DNA from: an uncultured Nitrospira sp.
GTDB lineage: Bacteria; Nitrospirota; Nitrospiria; Nitrospirales; Nitrospiraceae
Assembly: GCA_902500805.1 (NCBI GenBank)
Contig: CABVSA010000037.1
Coordinates: forward strand, 1-35,410
Direction: 5' to 3'
Length of the DNA stretch: 35,410 bases
Shown in pieces: positions 19,546 to 26,830 of the stretch. The translations under genes and the position numbers were made by a program. The notes beneath the pieces were generated by a model. That model was not told where the DNA came from. It ran no database searches and was given only the letters and a program-made list of their open reading frames with translations. Each line of letters begins with the position of its first letter. The stretch's first letter is position 1.

Positions 19546-21420
19546 TTATGTTTCTTGCGATGGAATCGGAGTCAATAACGGTGACTCTTTCTCACTCGCA
19601 TCCTCTACCATCACCGGCTGCTGCCCCCGCTCGCACATCCAGAACAACGCGAGGACCGCCGCCCAGAACACCACCATATTCAGTGTCACCATTTTCGTCG
19701 CATATTGAAGATCCGGGGTGAAGGCCCAGGGCGAGACATCGGCCATCAACTCGCTGACGTGCCATGACAGCCTCCCTGAGGAACGGATGTATCCCATCAA
19801 CCCCATCACCCAACTGAACGATGCCGCCAACCCAAATAACCCGACCATGCCCCGCAGTGGAATCTTTCCCCACTGAATCGGGCCATGCACCACCGCCCGC
19901 CTGAGCATCAACCGATTGATCACGACCCCGACGATAATAACTGTGAACGTCGTGAAGGCTTGCGGAGCGGACAGACCGACGCGAACTTTTGCCGGCAAAT
20001 AGAATCCATAGATCGATAGCCAAATGATGTTCACTGCGCCGACCACATACAGCACCGTGATGAGGATATTGCCGGTCTTGATCCATGAGATCGTCATGGT
20101 TCGATTCGCGCGACGATAATAGAGGAAGCTCAGCGCGGTCACGAGGATCAGGATATTGACCGCTCCGTTCTTGGCCGACATGACCCCGTAGTTGCCGATG
20201 ACCGGATGTTGCGCACCTCCCATGGCCTTGGCCTCACTGGCAGAGGTCAGCAACGTATGCGGCGTCAGCCAAATGAAGAGCGCGAGCATCAACACGCCCA
20301 GAAGGGTTTGGTAATACGGCTGATACCGCTCTCCTCCCTTGATCCGCGCCATACTCTGCCACAGATAGTAGTTGATCCCCAAAAACAAGACACCGATCAA
20401 GAGGGCCTGCACCACAAACAGCCAGGTGAGCAGGCCACCCATCATCGTGACCCCCATGGTCTGACGAAACACGAAGACCGACTTCATCAGCCAGTACCCG
20501 GCGAACGGCATGGGAATGAGGGCACAGACCGTGACGAACAGGAACACATAGCCGACCCAATCAAAATAGGCACGCTCCTCGTCGGTCTTGCTGGTGAAAA
20601 ATCGGTAACAGGCATAGGCGAGGACCACCGCTCCGCCGGACATCATGTCCGCCAGAAAACGATGGACGTTCAGAGGATTCCAGAGGGCGGAGTGCAGCAG
20701 ATGCCACGCGTTTCCGAGAAACCGCCCCTGCGCATCGACCCCGGCGGGCGACATCATGAACGCAGACCAGGCGTTGGCCATCATCAGTAGGGCGGTCCCC
20801 ACAATATTGGTCAGAATCCCGATCGCGGCGTGAATCCATTTCATGCCACGGTCTGTCATCCGGTTCCAACCGTAGTAGTAGACGATCAGCAGCAGCGCTT
20901 CTCCGAAAAATACGGCGGCGTAGGCAGGCATGAAGCCTTTGAATGTCCCGCCCATATACTTCATGAAACTCGGATAGAGCGTGATGAACATCGTCAACAT
21001 CAGACTACCGATCAGTGCCGTAACCGACATAGCCAGGACCGCCACTTTCGCAAGATCCCTCGCCAACCCATCATAACGAAGGGCCAAGGCCGGCTTTTTC
21101 GTGATCAACCCCAGAAACTCAAGTAGGGCGCAAAACAACGGCAAAGCGAGCACGAATCCGCCGAAATAGGTATGTTGCTGCGTCACAAACCACACAAGCA
21201 GTCGACTGTCGAGTGAACCGATTCGAGGATACGTCGTCTCCTCAGGAGTGGGGGCTGCCGGTCCCTGAGGAACCCCTTCGGTCCCGAAATACACATCCGT
21301 GGATGAGTCGGCAAAGGACACAGCAGGGCCTGTCCCCAGACAGCCAAGAGTGATCGAAACGAATGCGATGCACAGTGCCACACGAAGCAGGGAACCGTTT
21401 ATCCTGAATCCCTGGCCCAT
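19546..21420 (-). CDS. Cytochrome bd-like oxidase protein II (paralogue)
   Basis: 624 aa and clearly paralogous to the protein at 14076-15992 along its whole length (shared MMSPAGVD, HPV.GNYGVMSAKNG, MGLMGYIRSS). A signal or anchor (about 10-36) precedes about 13 helices. The proposed ligands are retained: H83 (QQHTYFG), E174 before YYYGWNRM, H197, H240, H243, H253 (NVHRFLAD), H388, H405 and H554. The CydA quinol signature GRQPW is again absent. AAGGGATAG precedes the ATG at 21420. Unlike oxidase I it has no c-type cytochrome genes beside it, so its electron donor is unclear. It might be an alternative oxidase or a non-oxidase relative. Confidence 0.86.
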   Translation of the reverse strand: MGQGFRINGSLLRVALCIAFVSITLGCLGTGPAVSFADSSTDVYFGTEGVPQGPAAPTPEETTYPRIGSLDSRLLVWFVTQQHTYFGGFVLALPLFCALLEFLGLITKKPALALRYDGLARDLAKVAVLAMSVTALIGSLMLTMFITLYPSFMKYMGGTFKGFMPAYAAVFFGEALLLIVYYYGWNRMTDRGMKWIHAAIGILTNIVGTALLMMANAWSAFMMSPAGVDAQGRFLGNAWHLLHSALWNPLNVHRFLADMMSGGAVVLAYACYRFFTSKTDEERAYFDWVGYVFLFVTVCALIPMPFAGYWLMKSVFVFRQTMGVTMMGGLLTWLFVVQALLIGVLFLGINYYLWQSMARIKGGERYQPYYQTLLGVLMLALFIWLTPHTLLTSASEAKAMGGAQHPVIGNYGVMSAKNGAVNILILVTALSFLYYRRANRTMTISWIKTGNILITVLYVVGAVNIIWLSIYGFYLPAKVRVGLSAPQAFTTFTVIIVGVVINRLMLRRAVVHGPIQWGKIPLRGMVGLFGLAASFSWVMGLMGYIRSSGRLSWHVSELMADVSPWAFTPDLQYATKMVTLNMVVFWAAVLALFWMCERGQQPVMVEDASEKESPLLTPIPSQET

Positions 21421-21424
21421 AGAT

Positions 21425-22492
21425 CTATCCCTTCATCCCGGTCTTACCGAGCGCCAACTCCCCGGTTGTATCCGTGGAACCGATGGTCTTGCCCAGAATC
21501 CCCATGACAAACGGGCACCGTAACATGCCACTCGACAGTTGGGGTGCCTGCTCATCTTCAACATGACGGCGATCACCCAGATAATACCCATACAAAGCCA
21601 TGATGGCGGTCACGATCGCCCCCATCACCGCGGCCGAACCTAACGTGATCGTGGGCTGTCTCATCACAAACAGCAGCAACCCCATCGCAACCAGGTAATA
21701 GGTCGAGGCAAAGGCCATCCCAGGCCACCACCAATATTTCACTAGCTCACCCGGTGCGGTCCGGCGAAGCGTCTGCACCCACGGAGTAGATGGATAGAGT
21801 CCGCCGAAATAGGCGCAGAGAGTCACCCCACCGCCAAGAACGGTCACGGCGAATAACTGGGCCAACACCCCTCCTTGAACGTCTGCAATGAGCAGCCCAG
21901 GACTTGATGCCAGCGCACCAAGCGCAAGTCCGGCAAGGACCCACGGCCCCAGCTGCCCGGCCTTGCGCTGCAGCAACAGCCGGAGGGGTGCTCCGTCCGG
22001 GAACGTGAGAAAGGGTCGCCCCATCTGCGTAAGCCGGCGCACATGTCCGATTTCAAAAGCATCGCGTGCAACGGATGTGCAGGAGATGATGATGGCCATC
22101 ATCGCCGGCCCATCAGGATGCTGGAGATAGCTATAGCTCATGATCCACAAGAGAGTCAGCACCAACAGCGAGAGCTGAATCCCATAGACGGCTCCGATCC
22201 ATCCGACGAGCCAGCTGAACAACCGGACGCCATCGTGGCGCATGATCTCCGCCCAGGGCGCAGCGCGCCCGACCCGATAGGCCAAGGCCGCCGTCACCAT
22301 GGCGACGAGCGCACTCACGGCCAAGAGCACCAGCGGCTCGGCGATCGGAACAAGATGTTTGGCAAGCCGATAGACTCCGAAGGCGATCAACCCCGGCACA
22401 AACATCACGATGCGTTTTCTCTTGCGCACGGCCTCTTCCGTCACCGCCAAACTCAAGCTCGGAAGCACCCGCAACGCCATGCGATGCAACAT
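21425..22492 (-). CDS. Multi-pass membrane protein of unknown family
   Basis: 355 aa, ending four bases before oxidase II begins, hence tightly coupled to it. At least seven hydrophobic segments are visible (for example IVMFVPGLIAFGVYRL, PLVLLAVSALVAMVTAALAY, LSLLVLTLLWIMSYSYL, WVLAGLALGALASSPGLLI, TITLGSAAVMGAIVTAIMAL). A loop holds HVRRLTQMGRPFLTFPDG and the C terminus is hydrophilic (GDRRHVEDEQAPQLSS, then MLRCPFVMG). It was not recognised as any named transporter or oxidase subunit. Being adjacent to the bd-like gene, it could be a partner subunit in the position of CydB, but no CydB motifs were found. Confidence 0.75.
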   Translation of the reverse strand: MLHRMALRVLPSLSLAVTEEAVRKRKRIVMFVPGLIAFGVYRLAKHLVPIAEPLVLLAVSALVAMVTAALAYRVGRAAPWAEIMRHDGVRLFSWLVGWIGAVYGIQLSLLVLTLLWIMSYSYLQHPDGPAMMAIIISCTSVARDAFEIGHVRRLTQMGRPFLTFPDGAPLRLLLQRKAGQLGPWVLAGLALGALASSPGLLIADVQGGVLAQLFAVTVLGGGVTLCAYFGGLYPSTPWVQTLRRTAPGELVKYWWWPGMAFASTYYLVAMGLLLFVMRQPTITLGSAAVMGAIVTAIMALYGYYLGDRRHVEDEQAPQLSSGMLRCPFVMGILGKTIGSTDTTGELALGKTGMKG

Positions 22493-22515
22493 AGTTAACT
22501 CGTTAGGCGTAAAGC

Positions 22516-22560
22516 GTGAGGGGTAAGGCGATAAACACGGTCGTTCCCCTTACACCTCAC
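22516..22560. repeat. Inverted repeat in cluster B
   Basis: In the 78-base gap between the PCP_red and membrane protein genes, GTGAGGGGTAAGG (22516-22528) faces CCTTACACCTCAC (22548-22560), 12 of 13 bases pairing across a 19-base loop, followed by further degenerate CCCCTAACCCCTTACG. It can form a hairpin in mRNA. It may be a copy of a dispersed spacer family, which only a genome search can decide. Confidence 0.6.
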
Positions 22561-22570
22561 CCCTAACCCC

Positions 22571-23062
22571 TTACGTCTTCGAAGCGCCCATCCCAAAGTA
22601 CTTCGCTTTAATCTCTTCCATCAGCGACACGGTGATGCGAGACAATCCGCGATCTGCCGCAGTTCGTTCAAGTTCGATCCGTGCCATCGCGCGAACCGGC
22701 GCTGGCACCCGGTCCAACCGCCGTTCTGCTTCCGGGTCCCATTCGATACGCTCTCCCGTACGGGGACGGAGCAACGTGTCATAGGTGACAACTCGTTCTC
22801 CTTGGCTACGGAGATCTTGCTCCACCTCATCTCGAACCAGCCCAGCCACATAGGGCGGCATGCGGGCCAATCGATGCAGTGCCTCATCGGACCAGAATAA
22901 TCGATCAATGAGCCCTCGAGTCTGACCCTCCGGCACATCGACACCGACTTTCAACCCACAGCCTCGGCACTCCGAGCGGATGAACCAGAACGCGCCAGCT
23001 TCACCACCACGTTCCTCAATCCCCTCGGTATGCATCCATCGCCCGCAGCCGCAAGTCAGCAT
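22571..23062 (-). CDS. PCP_red-domain protein with N-terminal cysteine motifs
   Basis: 163 aa, soluble. The N terminus has MLTCGCGRWM and a second pair in SECRGCGLKV (C-x-C and C-x-x-C), a possible zinc ribbon. Two copies of the PCP_red domain follow: about 55-100 (FWSDEALHRLARMPPYVAGL) and about 106-155 (EWDPEAERRLDRVPAPVRAM then ARIELERTAADRGLSRIT). This small domain is known from the C terminus of the BchB/ChlB subunit of light-independent protochlorophyllide reductase, where it helps bind the tetrapyrrole. No photosynthetic gene is in view, so a heme- or porphyrin-related role in making oxidase II is a possibility, not a fact. It starts 42 bases after the DUF420 gene. Confidence 0.8.
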   Translation of the reverse strand: MLTCGCGRWMHTEGIEERGGEAGAFWFIRSECRGCGLKVGVDVPEGQTRGLIDRLFWSDEALHRLARMPPYVAGLVRDEVEQDLRSQGERVVTYDTLLRPRTGERIEWDPEAERRLDRVPAPVRAMARIELERTAADRGLSRITVSLMEEIKAKYFGMGASKT

Positions 23063-23071
23063 AAATCCTCA

Positions 23072-23089
23072 AGCTGTCAGCTGACAGCT
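23072..23089. repeat. Perfect 18-base palindrome
   Basis: AGCTGTCAGCTGACAGCT reads the same on both strands and lies in the 42-base gap between the DUF420 and PCP_red genes, ten bases before the PCP_red start. A further AGCTGTGAGCC follows. It may be a dispersed intergenic repeat unit or a hairpin in the transcript. Confidence 0.6.
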
Positions 23090-23104
23090 ATTAGCTGTGA
23101 GCCA

Positions 23105-23818
23105 TCATCCGATCTTGCCCGGGTACAGGATGTACAGCATCGTATAAGTGAAACTTCCGGTCATAAAGAGCACACAGTAGATGACCATCGTGAATCGGCC
23201 CAGCGCCCGATGCCGCCGTGCACCGTCCGGCCAGATTCGTTGGATCGTCATCTCAATCGCAAACACAAAGGCGACGAGTGCAAGGAAGATCAGGTAGACC
23301 TCCATCTTGCGCATCGAAAATCCGGCGGTTGCCACGCGCGAAAAAAACAACCCCAATACGATCACGGCCACGACACCGAACACGATTCCGATCTTCTTCC
23401 ACGTGGTCATGAGCCGTGACTCCCGGAGCGACCGCACCCCGTCGATGAATTGCTGAGAACGAAACCCCAACACCATCATGTACACCGCCATGATCAGCCC
23501 GATGATGACCAGGATGATGTGGAGGGTCAGCACCGGGATGAAGACATAGTCATACAGTGATTGTGAGCCGCCGAACCCTTCCTTCCCCTCAAACGCCAGG
23601 ACCCCCAGCTGCCGAAACAGGTAATAGGCAATAAAGAAGCTGAGCATGGCAATCATGCCGCCCAACATCAGCCAATGGTGCGCATCGGCCTTTCGCTGGC
23701 GTGCCTGAAACCATCCGATGACAAAGAGTCCAGTGAAAAGCGTGGCCATCAGCTGACTGAGGTCCGCTCCGACCGTCGCATGGGTCCCAAAGAACCCTGG
23801 TTCTCGTAACCAATCCAT
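23105..23818 (-). CDS. DUF420-family membrane protein
   Basis: 237 aa with about six helices. Features of the DUF420 family are visible: ADAHHWLMLGGMIAMLSFFI after the first helix, a YDYVFIPVLTLHIILVIIGL helix, and HRALGRFTMVIYCVLFMTGS ending in YTMLYILYP. Histidines at the helix ends are conserved in the family and could bind heme or copper. A longer central loop than usual (RSQQFIDGVRSLRESRLMTTW) is present. DUF420 proteins, including CtaM, are often found beside cytochrome oxidase genes, and CtaM is needed for oxidase maturation in Firmicutes, so an assembly role for the bd-like protein is a sound inference. It is 92 bases after the methyltransferase gene. Confidence 0.85.
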   Translation of the reverse strand: MDWLREPGFFGTHATVGADLSQLMATLFTGLFVIGWFQARQRKADAHHWLMLGGMIAMLSFFIAYYLFRQLGVLAFEGKEGFGGSQSLYDYVFIPVLTLHIILVIIGLIMAVYMMVLGFRSQQFIDGVRSLRESRLMTTWKKIGIVFGVVAVIVLGLFFSRVATAGFSMRKMEVYLIFLALVAFVFAIEMTIQRIWPDGARRHRALGRFTMVIYCVLFMTGSFTYTMLYILYPGKIG

Positions 23819-23910
23819 CGCTTACTCTTCGTCGCTCGTCTCTTGTGAAACGTATCTCGTCATCGTGCCCATAGTCGTCTTGCCGCAAGTTGCGCTTCAC
23901 GAGCGCCACT

Positions 23911-24900
23911 TCACGTTTCACGCGATTTCACCCCCTGCACCACCGCCGTCTTCTCCAGTTCCACCACAGAGCCGAACCCGGCAGCATGGAGCCATTGCAT
24001 CGCTTCACTGGCTTGGAAGCAGCTCCCCTTCTGGGTGTTGACGAGGATGTGGACGGCAAAGGCCGTCGTCCAGGCGGGGCCTGTCCCGGCTTCGTCCAAG
24101 AATCGATCCTTAATGACCAACCGCCCGCCCGGCGCCAGAGCGCCATAGACCTTCTTGACCAGATCCTGATTCATATCAAAGGTTTGATAATGTAGAATAT
24201 CCGACATCAGGACCACATCGTAGGGTCCACCGAGCAGATCCCGATTGAAGTCACCGGGGTGTAGGGTGATCCGTGATTCCAGACCTGCCTCTTTCACTGT
24301 TCTTTCCGTCAGCTTCAGCGTTTCTGGAAGGTCGAACACCGTCGCATGCAGGTCGGGATACACCTGGCAGAACGCAATCGCATTCGTCCCGGCGCCACCG
24401 CCGAGATCACACATCCGCTCACGCCCAGCCAACTTCAACCGCTTGGCCAAATCGGGGCCACTCTGCTGGCCAATACGATTCAGCACCGCCAGCACATGGC
24501 TACCCAACTCAGGATCGGTCTCGAACACATGGCGATCCACCGTCCGCTTCCCCGTACGAATCGTCTCTTCCAGTTTGCCCCAGTTGTTCCACTCTGCATC
24601 GTGTAAGAGCAGCAAATGGCCGACATACTGCGGCGACGACCGGACCAAATACTTGATCGCAATCGATGAGTTCCCGTACAACTCCGCTTCTTTCGTCAGC
24701 AGCTTCATCGCGACCAGCGCATTTAAGAGAAGGCCCAGGGTAGGAGGATCGGCCTGCAGTCGTCCGGCAATGTCCTGACAAGATTTCGGCCGTTCATCGA
24801 TGGCCGAAAAGACATCCAGCTTCACGGCTGTGAGCAAAATCTTGGTCTCCCAGTAGTAACCCAGCTGGAAGACTTCCGCGAGTGAGAGTTCTCGAGACAC
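23911..24900 (-). CDS. SAM-dependent methyltransferase (BchU/CrtF-like O/C-methyltransferase family)
   Basis: 329 aa. An N-terminal helical dimerisation domain (about 1-100, AEVFQLGYYWETKILLTAVK) precedes a Rossmann-type methyltransferase with motif I MCDLGGGAGTNAIAF (163-177), an acidic residue in TVFDLPETL (D190), SDILHYQTFD and LAPGGRLVIKDRF. This architecture is shared by hydroxyneurosporene methyltransferase, bacteriochlorophyll C-20 methyltransferase BchU and plant-type O-methyltransferases. The substrate cannot be read from sequence. The start is a GTG at 24900 with GAGGGG just upstream. As first gene of cluster B beside a PCP_red protein and a bd-like oxidase, modification of a heme or quinone is the attractive but unproven idea. 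Confidence 0.83.
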   Translation of the reverse strand: MSRELSLAEVFQLGYYWETKILLTAVKLDVFSAIDERPKSCQDIAGRLQADPPTLGLLLNALVAMKLLTKEAELYGNSSIAIKYLVRSSPQYVGHLLLLHDAEWNNWGKLEETIRTGKRTVDRHVFETDPELGSHVLAVLNRIGQQSGPDLAKRLKLAGRERMCDLGGGAGTNAIAFCQVYPDLHATVFDLPETLKLTERTVKEAGLESRITLHPGDFNRDLLGGPYDVVLMSDILHYQTFDMNQDLVKKVYGALAPGGRLVIKDRFLDEAGTGPAWTTAFAVHILVNTQKGSCFQASEAMQWLHAAGFGSVVELEKTAVVQGVKSRET

Positions 24901-24941
24901 ACTACCCCTCTTGGACAGAGAAAATAGCCCAGAAACATAGG

Positions 24942-24971
24942 ATCTTACCTAGATCAGAAACGAAAAGACAA
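24942..24971 (-). promoter_or_regulatory. Candidate promoter of cluster B
   Basis: On the minus strand TTGTCT (24966-24971) and TAAGAT (24942-24947) are separated by 18 bases and lie about 40 bases before the GTG at 24900. Each box matches the sigma-70 consensus at four of six positions. It is the only pair of boxes found before the nine-gene run, but the match is modest. Confidence 0.35.
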
Positions 24972-25036
24972 GGCAGGGAATTCGCCACAGGGTGCCGGCC
25001 TGGTACGATGGCAACATGAGTCTGATGACCAGCCTA

Positions 25037-25244
25037 CTAGCAGTGTGTTGACAAACCCTACGCCCTTCCTCAAACGGGCCGAGCCTCACGGTGACTGACC
25101 GAATCTAGATGCCCTGCAGGCTGTTCAGAAAGGCTGTCCAGCAAGGCCGCAGCGAGCGAAGGGGCGAATCGTACTCCGGCCCGTACGTTGAGCCTCTGAG
25201 CGACGTGAGAACGCCGCTGGCGGCCTTTGTCAACAGCCTGCTAG
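25037..25244. repeat. Non-coding element with 19-base terminal inverted repeats
   Basis: The 208-base stretch begins CTAGCAGTGTGTTGACAAA (25037-25055) and ends with its near-complement TTTGTCAACAGCCTGCTAG (25226-25244), 17 of 19 bases pairing. An internal GCAGGCTGTT (25116-25125) also faces AACAGCCTGC (25232-25241). The inside contains no credible gene; short frames on both strands overlap each other. It resembles a small palindromic intergenic or MITE-like repeat. It lies upstream of cluster B and downstream of the truncated-looking exported ORF. Confidence 0.7.
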
Positions 25245-25267
25245 GTTCACGCTTCACGAGAGACGCA

Positions 25268-25378
25268 TCACATCCCCCACACGCATGTTCCGGGTGATGA
25301 GATAGCATGGGCATCGAGGGCGAACACGGTACTCAATGCAATGACAACAGACAATCGTGAAAGCACCCTTCTGACCAT
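25268..25378 (-). CDS. Short exported peptide or remnant of a secreted protein gene (36 aa)
   Basis: An ATG at 25378 with an excellent ribosome site (GGAGG, six bases away) starts a 36-aa frame that looks like a complete signal peptide: a basic start MVRRVLSRLS, a hydrophobic core VVIALSTVFALD, an AHA cleavage site, then only about ten residues (ISSPGTCVWGM) before TGA. The inverted-repeat element begins 24 bases beyond the stop. This may be a real tiny secreted peptide or the 5' stump of a gene whose body was lost. No function is proposed. Confidence 0.45.
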   Translation of the reverse strand: MVRRVLSRLSVVIALSTVFALDAHAISSPGTCVWGM

Positions 25379-25670
25379 GTCACACCTCCATGAAAAAGAT
25401 GATTGCACCACTCGATCGCAACTCGTGCAGAGCATGAGTTTGCCATGATCGGCCTAGCGGGGATGCTGTACATGGCGGCCGGCGCAATCTCGATCGGATT
25501 TTTCGTACGTAGGGCTTGAGGGACTGTACGATTTCTGCCATGGAGTCGACCGTCAGGACGGGCGAATCTGATACTGGACTGAGTTGATCGATGGCTGGGC
25601 GAACTCGCGACGTGGGCCCCCCTCTGCTACGCGTCGATCCGAATGAACGGTCGTATCGATGCGGAGGGGT
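25379..25670. other. Stretch without a confident gene
   Basis: Between the exported ORF and the toxin gene no recognised gene was found. On the plus strand a 38-codon frame from a TTG at 25403 to 25519 encodes a possible membrane helix (MIGLAGMLYMAAGAISIGFF) after EHEFA, but its ribosome site is poor and it has no recognised family, so it is not called. The remainder (25520-25670) is featureless. Confidence 0.4.
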
Positions 25671-26102
25671 TCACAAGGGGATACGTTTCGTTTCGAGGTG
25701 TTCGGCCATCGCGGCTCTGAGGAGTTGGGCATCGGCTGAGATCAGCACCGACGGTTCGTGCAGGTGCTCTTGCAACTCGAGGGCAGAGGCGAGATGAATG
25801 GCGTCCAGGGTGCGGAGTGGGTAGCGTTCGAGTAGAGTTCTGGATCGTCCCAGGATACTGTCGTCCAAGTTGATCCTGACGTAGGCAGGCCATTCCTGGA
25901 CAAACCGACGAACGACTTCATGGTAATGAGATTCTTTTAACGCGGCTTCCCGGACGCGCCGGCGAAAAGCCGAAAACGTTTCGGTGTAGGTGATCGTGGC
26001 GGTGGCATGAGGGGGCGCGTCCGCTCGCAGCACGAGCACGTCGTCTGTTCCCACTTCCTGGATGAATTGTTTGACGAAAGCGCTGGTGTCCCAGTAATAC
26101 AT
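25671..26102 (-). CDS. vapC: PIN-domain ribonuclease toxin (VapC family)
   Basis: VapC toxins are Mg2+-dependent RNases that cut tRNA or rRNA when free of antitoxin. The 143-aa protein begins MYYWDTSAFVKQF with the first acidic metal ligand (D5), has TYTETFSAFRR with the second (E41), LRTLDAIHLASALEL with the third, and LISADAQLLRAA with the fourth, the complete PIN set. It starts two bases after the stop of the antitoxin gene, the standard pairing. An accessory setting beside repeat elements fits horizontal mobility. The target RNA is unknown. Confidence 0.9.
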   Translation of the reverse strand: MYYWDTSAFVKQFIQEVGTDDVLVLRADAPPHATATITYTETFSAFRRRVREAALKESHYHEVVRRFVQEWPAYVRINLDDSILGRSRTLLERYPLRTLDAIHLASALELQEHLHEPSVLISADAQLLRAAMAEHLETKRIPL

Positions 26103-26104
26103 GG

Positions 26105-26389
26105 TTACCGTTCGTCACGGTCGTCGATCACCGCCTGCCCCACCGAGGGACCTCGATAGGCAAGAGGTTTCAGCCGCTTACTCGGCACACCGGTCGGGTG
26201 GATAATCTTGCCGAGCGCAGCAAGTTGCGCCAACCGCGCCTCGCGTGTCCCTGGTTTCCCGGCCTCGATTTGTTGGAGTAACGCGATCGGTCGTCCCCGA
26301 TCGGTGACGACGATTTCTTCGCCTTTCTGGGTCCGACGAAGGTAGTGCGTCAGGCGGTTTTTGAGTTCTTTGACGCCGACCTGGCTCAT
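26105..26389 (-). CDS. vapB: Phd/YefM-type antitoxin of the PIN toxin
   Basis: 94 aa starting MSQVGVKELKNRLTHYLRR, the typical Phd/YefM DNA-binding N terminus, followed by KGEEIVVTDRGRPIALLQQI and a flexible C-terminal half that would wrap the toxin. The ATG at 26389 has GAGGTG upstream. The protein should neutralise the PIN RNase and repress its own operon through the palindrome ten bases upstream of its start. The gene symbol follows the partner toxin; the fold is Phd-like rather than AbrB-like. Confidence 0.88.
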   Translation of the reverse strand: MSQVGVKELKNRLTHYLRRTQKGEEIVVTDRGRPIALLQQIEAGKPGTREARLAQLAALGKIIHPTGVPSKRLKPLAYRGPSVGQAVIDDRDER

Positions 26390-26398
26390 CGTGCACCT

Positions 26399-26435
26399 CA
26401 GTAGCTATTGTAGCTACTGTCGGAAAATAAAGCAA
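26399..26435 (-). promoter_or_regulatory. Toxin-antitoxin promoter with overlapping palindromic operator
   Basis: CAGTAGCTA-TTG-TAGCTACTG (26399-26419) is a perfect inverted repeat with 9-base arms. On the minus strand the predicted -10 box TACAAT (26407-26412) lies inside it, 17 bases from a weak -35 TTGCTT (26430-26435). Binding of the antitoxin complex here would block RNA polymerase directly, the usual autoregulation of such modules. Confidence 0.75.
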
Positions 26436-26518
26436 ATACCTCCTCGGATACGTGCCCATAAAAATGTGAGGCCCTGCGGCCTCGCCCAGCTTGCTTTCAT
26501 TCTAGTGGCGTTGGGCAA

Positions 26519-26737
26519 CCTAGCCCACATTATTCATGACGGTTCGTGACGAAACCGCCAAGACTCCAGGCGAGACGGGCACGCGGAGCCCTGAGCGACC
26601 GAGGCATACTTGAAACAGTATGTTGAGGTCCCGAAGGGCGAGCCTGCCCGCCTGGCCACGAGAAAGGCGAGGCCAGGCTTGTCGCAGCGGCGTATCGGCG
26701 GTTGCAGTAGAAGCGTTCATGAATAATGTGGGCTAGG
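26519..26737. mobile_element. MITE-like element with perfect 21-base terminal inverted repeats
   Basis: CCTAGCCCACATTATTCATG (then A) at 26519-26539 is matched exactly by its reverse complement at 26717-26737. The 219-base element has no transposase; a 66-codon frame inside on the minus strand has no recognisable features. This is the structure of a miniature inverted-repeat transposable element, moved in trans by a transposase elsewhere. No clear target duplication is visible at its flanks. It lies between the toxin-antitoxin promoter and rlpA. Confidence 0.8.
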
Positions 26738-26830
26738 GCTTACCCTATTTACAGCCCTGCCTGACGCCATTGCCGCCATCCATAGCCCGCGAGCTGGGCC
26801 CATCAAGAAAACGGTGACCGCAACTGTCTT

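Noticed and set aside
25403..25519. 38-codon plus-strand frame with a hydrophobic stretch
   Set aside because: Depends on a TTG start with a poor ribosome site and has no conserved neighbour context; kept only as a note in the gap description.
26520..26720. 66-codon frame inside the MITE-like element
   Set aside because: It lies wholly between terminal inverted repeats, starts within one of them and has no transposase or other motif.
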